NCBI GenBank assembly: GCA_024349245.1
Contig: JALDNG010000048.1
Location: 6,723,501-6,787,500, forward strand
Direction: 5' to 3'
Origin: Neodontobutis hainanensis
Taxonomy: Eukaryota; Chordata; Actinopteri; Gobiiformes; Odontobutidae
Length of the DNA: 64,000 bases
Numbering within the stretch: position 1 is the stretch's first letter; the number at the start of each line of letters is the position of its first letter. Positions 61,137 through 64,000 of the stretch are shown one piece after another. The notes beneath the pieces are model-generated. The model did not search any database, was not told the origin of the DNA, and was given only the letters and a program-made list of their open reading frames with translations. The translations under genes were made by a program, and so were the position numbers.

Positions 61137-61751
61137 TCAGGATATATGTTGGAATATTGGTAACACCTCTTTCACTAAGTTAAAAAAATATTTGGTCGTT
61201 GTATTTTTCTTTGCCTCCAGTGCCGGAAGTTTCCCGTTTTTTAATGCAAAAAAAGTGTTTCCATTGCTATTTTGCAAGTTAAATCTTTTTCGATACGCAT
61301 GAAATACCACCTCATGTAAGAGTAAAAACTTTTTATCACAGCTACTGATATGCCACGCTAATAAAAATGCTGATGTTTGCAAGGCCAATAGGGTGAACCT
61401 AATCACTGCTGATGCAGGGATTATACGCAAGAAGAAGGAATGGTAGAGATCTGCCAGCCTTTTAAACCTGTCTTTATCTGTTATAGAGCTGATAAACTCC
61501 GAAGCCTCAGTATGGATCTGCATGTTAATTACTAAAAATATGTTATCAGAACTCAGGTTTTTAAAGAACAAAGTACTGTATTTCTCTGTTTTTATAGCTA
61601 GCAGGCAATGGCTGTCTTGGACCGGCTGAAACCTAATGCCTGCCAGCTCCTTACCATTTAACATGGTAAGATTATGTAACCTTGCGCTACAGCTTGATTC
61701 TCGTGAGATTTCTGTGTTTACAAACTCACAATCAATCTCAACGTCCACCAA
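61137..61751 (-). CDS. Unidentified open frame, coding status doubtful
   Basis: A 204-codon open frame is unusually long for this AT-rich DNA. The first codon of the open stretch is TTG. The first ATG is at about residue 30 (MLNGKELAGIRF), leaving about 175 codons. An in-frame stop lies just upstream. It has no signal peptide and no domain I recognise. A leucine/alanine-rich segment (FTLLALQTSAFLLAWHI) could be a membrane helix. There is no Kozak context, splice site or polyadenylation signal that I can tie to it, and no neighbouring exon. It could be a chance frame, a frame kept open by a conserved non-coding element, or a decayed transposon ORF. Confidence 0.15.
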   Translation of the reverse strand: MVDVEIDCEFVNTEISRESSCSARLHNLTMLNGKELAGIRFQPVQDSHCLLAIKTEKYSTLFFKNLSSDNIFLVINMQIHTEASEFISSITDKDRFKRLADLYHSFFLRIIPASAVIRFTLLALQTSAFLLAWHISSCDKKFLLLHEVVFHAYRKRFNLQNSNGNTFFALKNGKLPALEAKKNTTTKYFFNLVKEVLPIFQHIS

Positions 61752-62357
61752 GCACAGTATTCATGATCAAAACCCTGGCTTTACTGGCTCATTGTGTCCA
61801 ATGAGGTGGCAGTACTGACAGGTCTGGGTGTGTTTAAGGTTTGAAGCCACCAAAAAACATGTACAATATAGTTGTATAATGTACAGATGGAAATGAGCTG
61901 TTAAGTTATAGTCTGGTACAAGCATCACTGCTTTGACTTAAAGTACATTATACGCTGTCCTAAAATAAATTAAATAATTAAAAGAAGACATAGCTACCGT
62001 TTTGCCGTTACAAATGACAAAATTGCACTGCTCTCATTGGATAAAACTGCGGTTGATAAATCCAATCATTGACCAGGTATTCATTTAAACAACCTGTCCT
62101 TTTGTAAACTCTTTCAACAGAAGACTTTCCAGAGGGTACTGTGGAACAGTTCTGTGGAGAAGTTCTATCTGTGAGAGTCAGGTCAAACACAGTGGACAGT
62201 ACACAGCGTATACTTAGACAAAAGCAACTCCCTGACTGTTAAAAAATAAATAAAATAAAAGGAGGGCAGTTTTATGGAGGTACAATGCCATATACTTGTG
62301 AGGTCAAAACGCTAAGAAATGTGTTACGACGGCATGAGTCCAACAGTTTCTTGCAAA

Positions 62358-62665
62358 TATTCATTCATTAATATTCTACTGCTTTAATATTCTACTGCTT
62401 ATCTCATTTTAGGTTGCAGGGGGCTGGAGCCTGTCCCAGCTGCTTTGGGCCTGAGGCAGGGTACAGATAATTGCCAGTTAGTCGCAGAGCTGTTAACTGC
62501 CATGTTAATATACAAATACTTATAAGTGCCATTTCTTTAACTGAAGTCAACACCAACAAAAACAGTAGAAGTTAGTACAACATGCCTGCATGGGAGGACC
62601 TCTGACTGCAGGGGATTAAACATATGACCTTCTTTCTGTAAGAAAAGTGTAGCAAACACTCTTCC
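62358..62665 (-). mobile_element. SINE, near full length, reverse orientation
   Basis: Reading right to left: a B-box-like AAGGTCATATGTTTAATCCCC (about 62,608-62,628), AGAGGTCCTCCCATGCAGGC (body start), then through decayed middle to CCTGCCTCAGGCCCAAAGC, AGCTGGGACAGGCTCCAGCC and a tail with CAATCATTC-like repeats near 62,360. The A box is not clear. The sequence TTAATATTCTACTGCT, part of its tail, is perfectly duplicated in tandem (62,368-62,383 and 62,384-62,399). Confidence 0.65.
62368..62399 (+). repeat. Perfect 16-bp tandem duplication in a SINE tail
   Basis: TTAATATTCTACTGCT is present twice without spacer. The motif corresponds to the reverse-oriented SINE 3' tail (consensus CTTCTACCGCTTATCC). 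Confidence 0.95.
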
Positions 62666-62839
62666 ATCATGGACCCCACTCGACAAATATTGAACATGAC
62701 CTTATTTTACACACATCGCTGTACATCTTGCTCTTTTCGTTTTCTGAAGTACACTTATCATTTAACCTATTTTGTTTGCACACAAGAGCATGTCCTTGTG
62801 TGTGGTACAACTGAACTGTCCAGTATCTGTCACAAGAGG

Positions 62840-63010
62840 CCTGCAGTGGCACTCAGCAGCTACTGTTGTGTGCCGGGGCGGAATTAGCACTTGGACTCCT
62901 GTCAGCGTCATTCATCCCGATGGCTCATCCGTCACTGTGAGCTAACGGTAAGTGCAGGCAGGTCACCACGCGATCGTCCTCTAAAGAATAGAGGAGGCTG
63001 AGCGCCGGTC
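62840..63010. promoter_or_regulatory. Candidate conserved non-coding element
   Basis: Short block of even composition with many CpGs (GTGCCGGGGCGG, GTCAGCGTC, CACGCGATCGTCC, GAGCGCCGGTC) in AT-rich surroundings. GAGCTAACGGTAAGTG (62,939-62,954) includes a good splice-donor-like GGTAAGT, so an untranslated or coding exon edge is conceivable. No open frame here shows a family motif. Confidence 0.3.
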
Positions 63011-64000
63011 ATTAAAGTGATAGATGCACTTTTCCAGCCCTTTTTTCTCCAGCATTCGTCTGTCAATCTGTTGCTCTGCGTTGAGACTGACACATTCGTC
63101 TCTTTACACATTTCTGTCTCTCAAAGCCAGGCAACCTTTTGCTTTGTCTTTACTGTCCCTTATCTTTTCATCATCCCATTGGGGTTCCTTGTTTACGAGC
63201 AGGATCAAGAGATAGCTAGCGTACTCCCATCCTAATTATGTCAGCTGGATGAAGGAATCTATCATATGTAAAAATAAAGCATCAGTGGAAAAGCGACTCA
63301 TCTGCAGACCCCCCCAGGAGGCAAAGGTGACATCATTAGCCATGTTAGCACGGACTAAGGGGGGTGTTTTGGACTGGACACAGTCATTTAACAGGGCCTT
63401 CATTCATTATGAATGAGCTGTAAGGCTGTGTGTAATTCCAGCTTCACTTTGAAGTGGAAGAAAGGAGCAAGAGTGATGCACAGACAAAGAGACGAGTGAG
63501 AAAAGGGAGGGAACGAGATTAGGGATGGGCATTGGTGAACTGTATGTGTAGTGTGTAAGATTGACCCAAAAATAGGTTCCAAGGCTCTACATTGTCATCT
63601 CATTACCCATTTATTTCGTTTTTTTGATAAAAAAAAAAAAAATCCTAAACTGAGCAGATAAATCTGGCAGATTTTGTTTTTAATCATGTTATGTTCATTA
63701 CTGTTTACCTTACTCTCAGTGTTTTGTGGAAAAAATATTTTTATTAAAGCACACAATGAGATTAAAGACGCTTTTCTCTGAGCTTTTCTCCAACAAGCGA
63801 ACCATATGTATTTGCATATGACTGTGTTCACTTTTAAACTCTGCCCTCTCATACTTTGACAAAAGACAACATAATTCTGATTTATATTTTCCTTTCTGTT
63901 TGTGGAGGTGGGCAATTCCTTGCCATAGTTTCTCAGTGTAGCTCAAAAGGGCCTTTGAAGCACAGGGTTATTGTGTTTCATTGAGCCTCGCTGGTGTGAA
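63011..64000. other. Non-coding, no recognised gene
   Basis: No transposon recognised. An A-run lies at about 63,629-63,641. The region 63,290-63,440 is compositionally complex but without a decisive feature. Confidence 0.4.

Overview
This window looks like non-coding genomic DNA from a ray-finned (teleost) fish. The evidence is AT-rich sequence with no dense ORFs, long (TA)n, (TG)n and (TTA)n microsatellites, and many degenerate transposable elements of types I recognise from teleosts. These include a Rex3 (RTE-type) LINE with its (ATGG)n tail, L2/CR1-group LINEs, several tRNA-headed SINE families and hAT-type DNA transposon relics. I found no convincing host protein-coding exon, rRNA or intact tRNA gene in 64 kb. 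It is either a gene desert or the inside of a very large intron. Every coding signal I can name belongs to a retrotransposon.

Layout. 1-19 kb: mostly featureless, with a hAT-like repeat end (1.74-1.87 kb), a small CpG-rich patch (3.1-3.3 kb), a LINE tail (3.9 kb), a reverse-oriented SINE (4.4-4.8 kb), an L2-type reverse transcriptase (RT) scrap (5.1-5.3 kb), a GC-richer patch (7.3-7.7 kb), a perfect 19-bp hairpin (8.98-9.02 kb), a tRNA-Glu-like unit abutting a SINE (10.5-10.8 kb) and a LINE RT relic (12.6-12.9 kb). 19-29 kb: SINE heads and several complex, repeat-free stretches that look like conserved non-coding candidates.

29.8-31.7 kb holds the clearest structure. A 5'-truncated Rex3 element sits inside an L2/CR1-group LINE, so this is a nested insertion. 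32-53 kb: sparse retroelement scraps, two compound TA/TG-CA arrays (36.6 and 44.4 kb), a further (TA)n array (46.8 kb), a reverse-strand L2-group RT fragment (45.3-45.9 kb) and several candidate regulatory stretches. 53-64 kb: a LINE 3'-UTR relic, a SINE, a second Rex3 copy with large internal deletions (55.1-55.5 kb), a 625-bp hAT deletion derivative (57.1-57.8 kb), SINE bodies (58.0-58.3 and 62.4-62.7 kb) and one unexplained 204-codon open frame (61.1-61.75 kb, minus).

There is no operon or pathway here and I see no undescribed multi-gene system. What merits follow-up is the nested and deleted retroelements, three perfect short-loop inverted repeats that may record replication template switching, the tRNA-like/SINE junction, one unidentified frameshifted coding-like fragment (35.75-35.98 kb), and the candidate conserved elements. 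The conserved-element calls rest only on base composition and motif texture, so they are tentative. Family assignments come from remembered consensus sequences and protein motifs, not from a database search.
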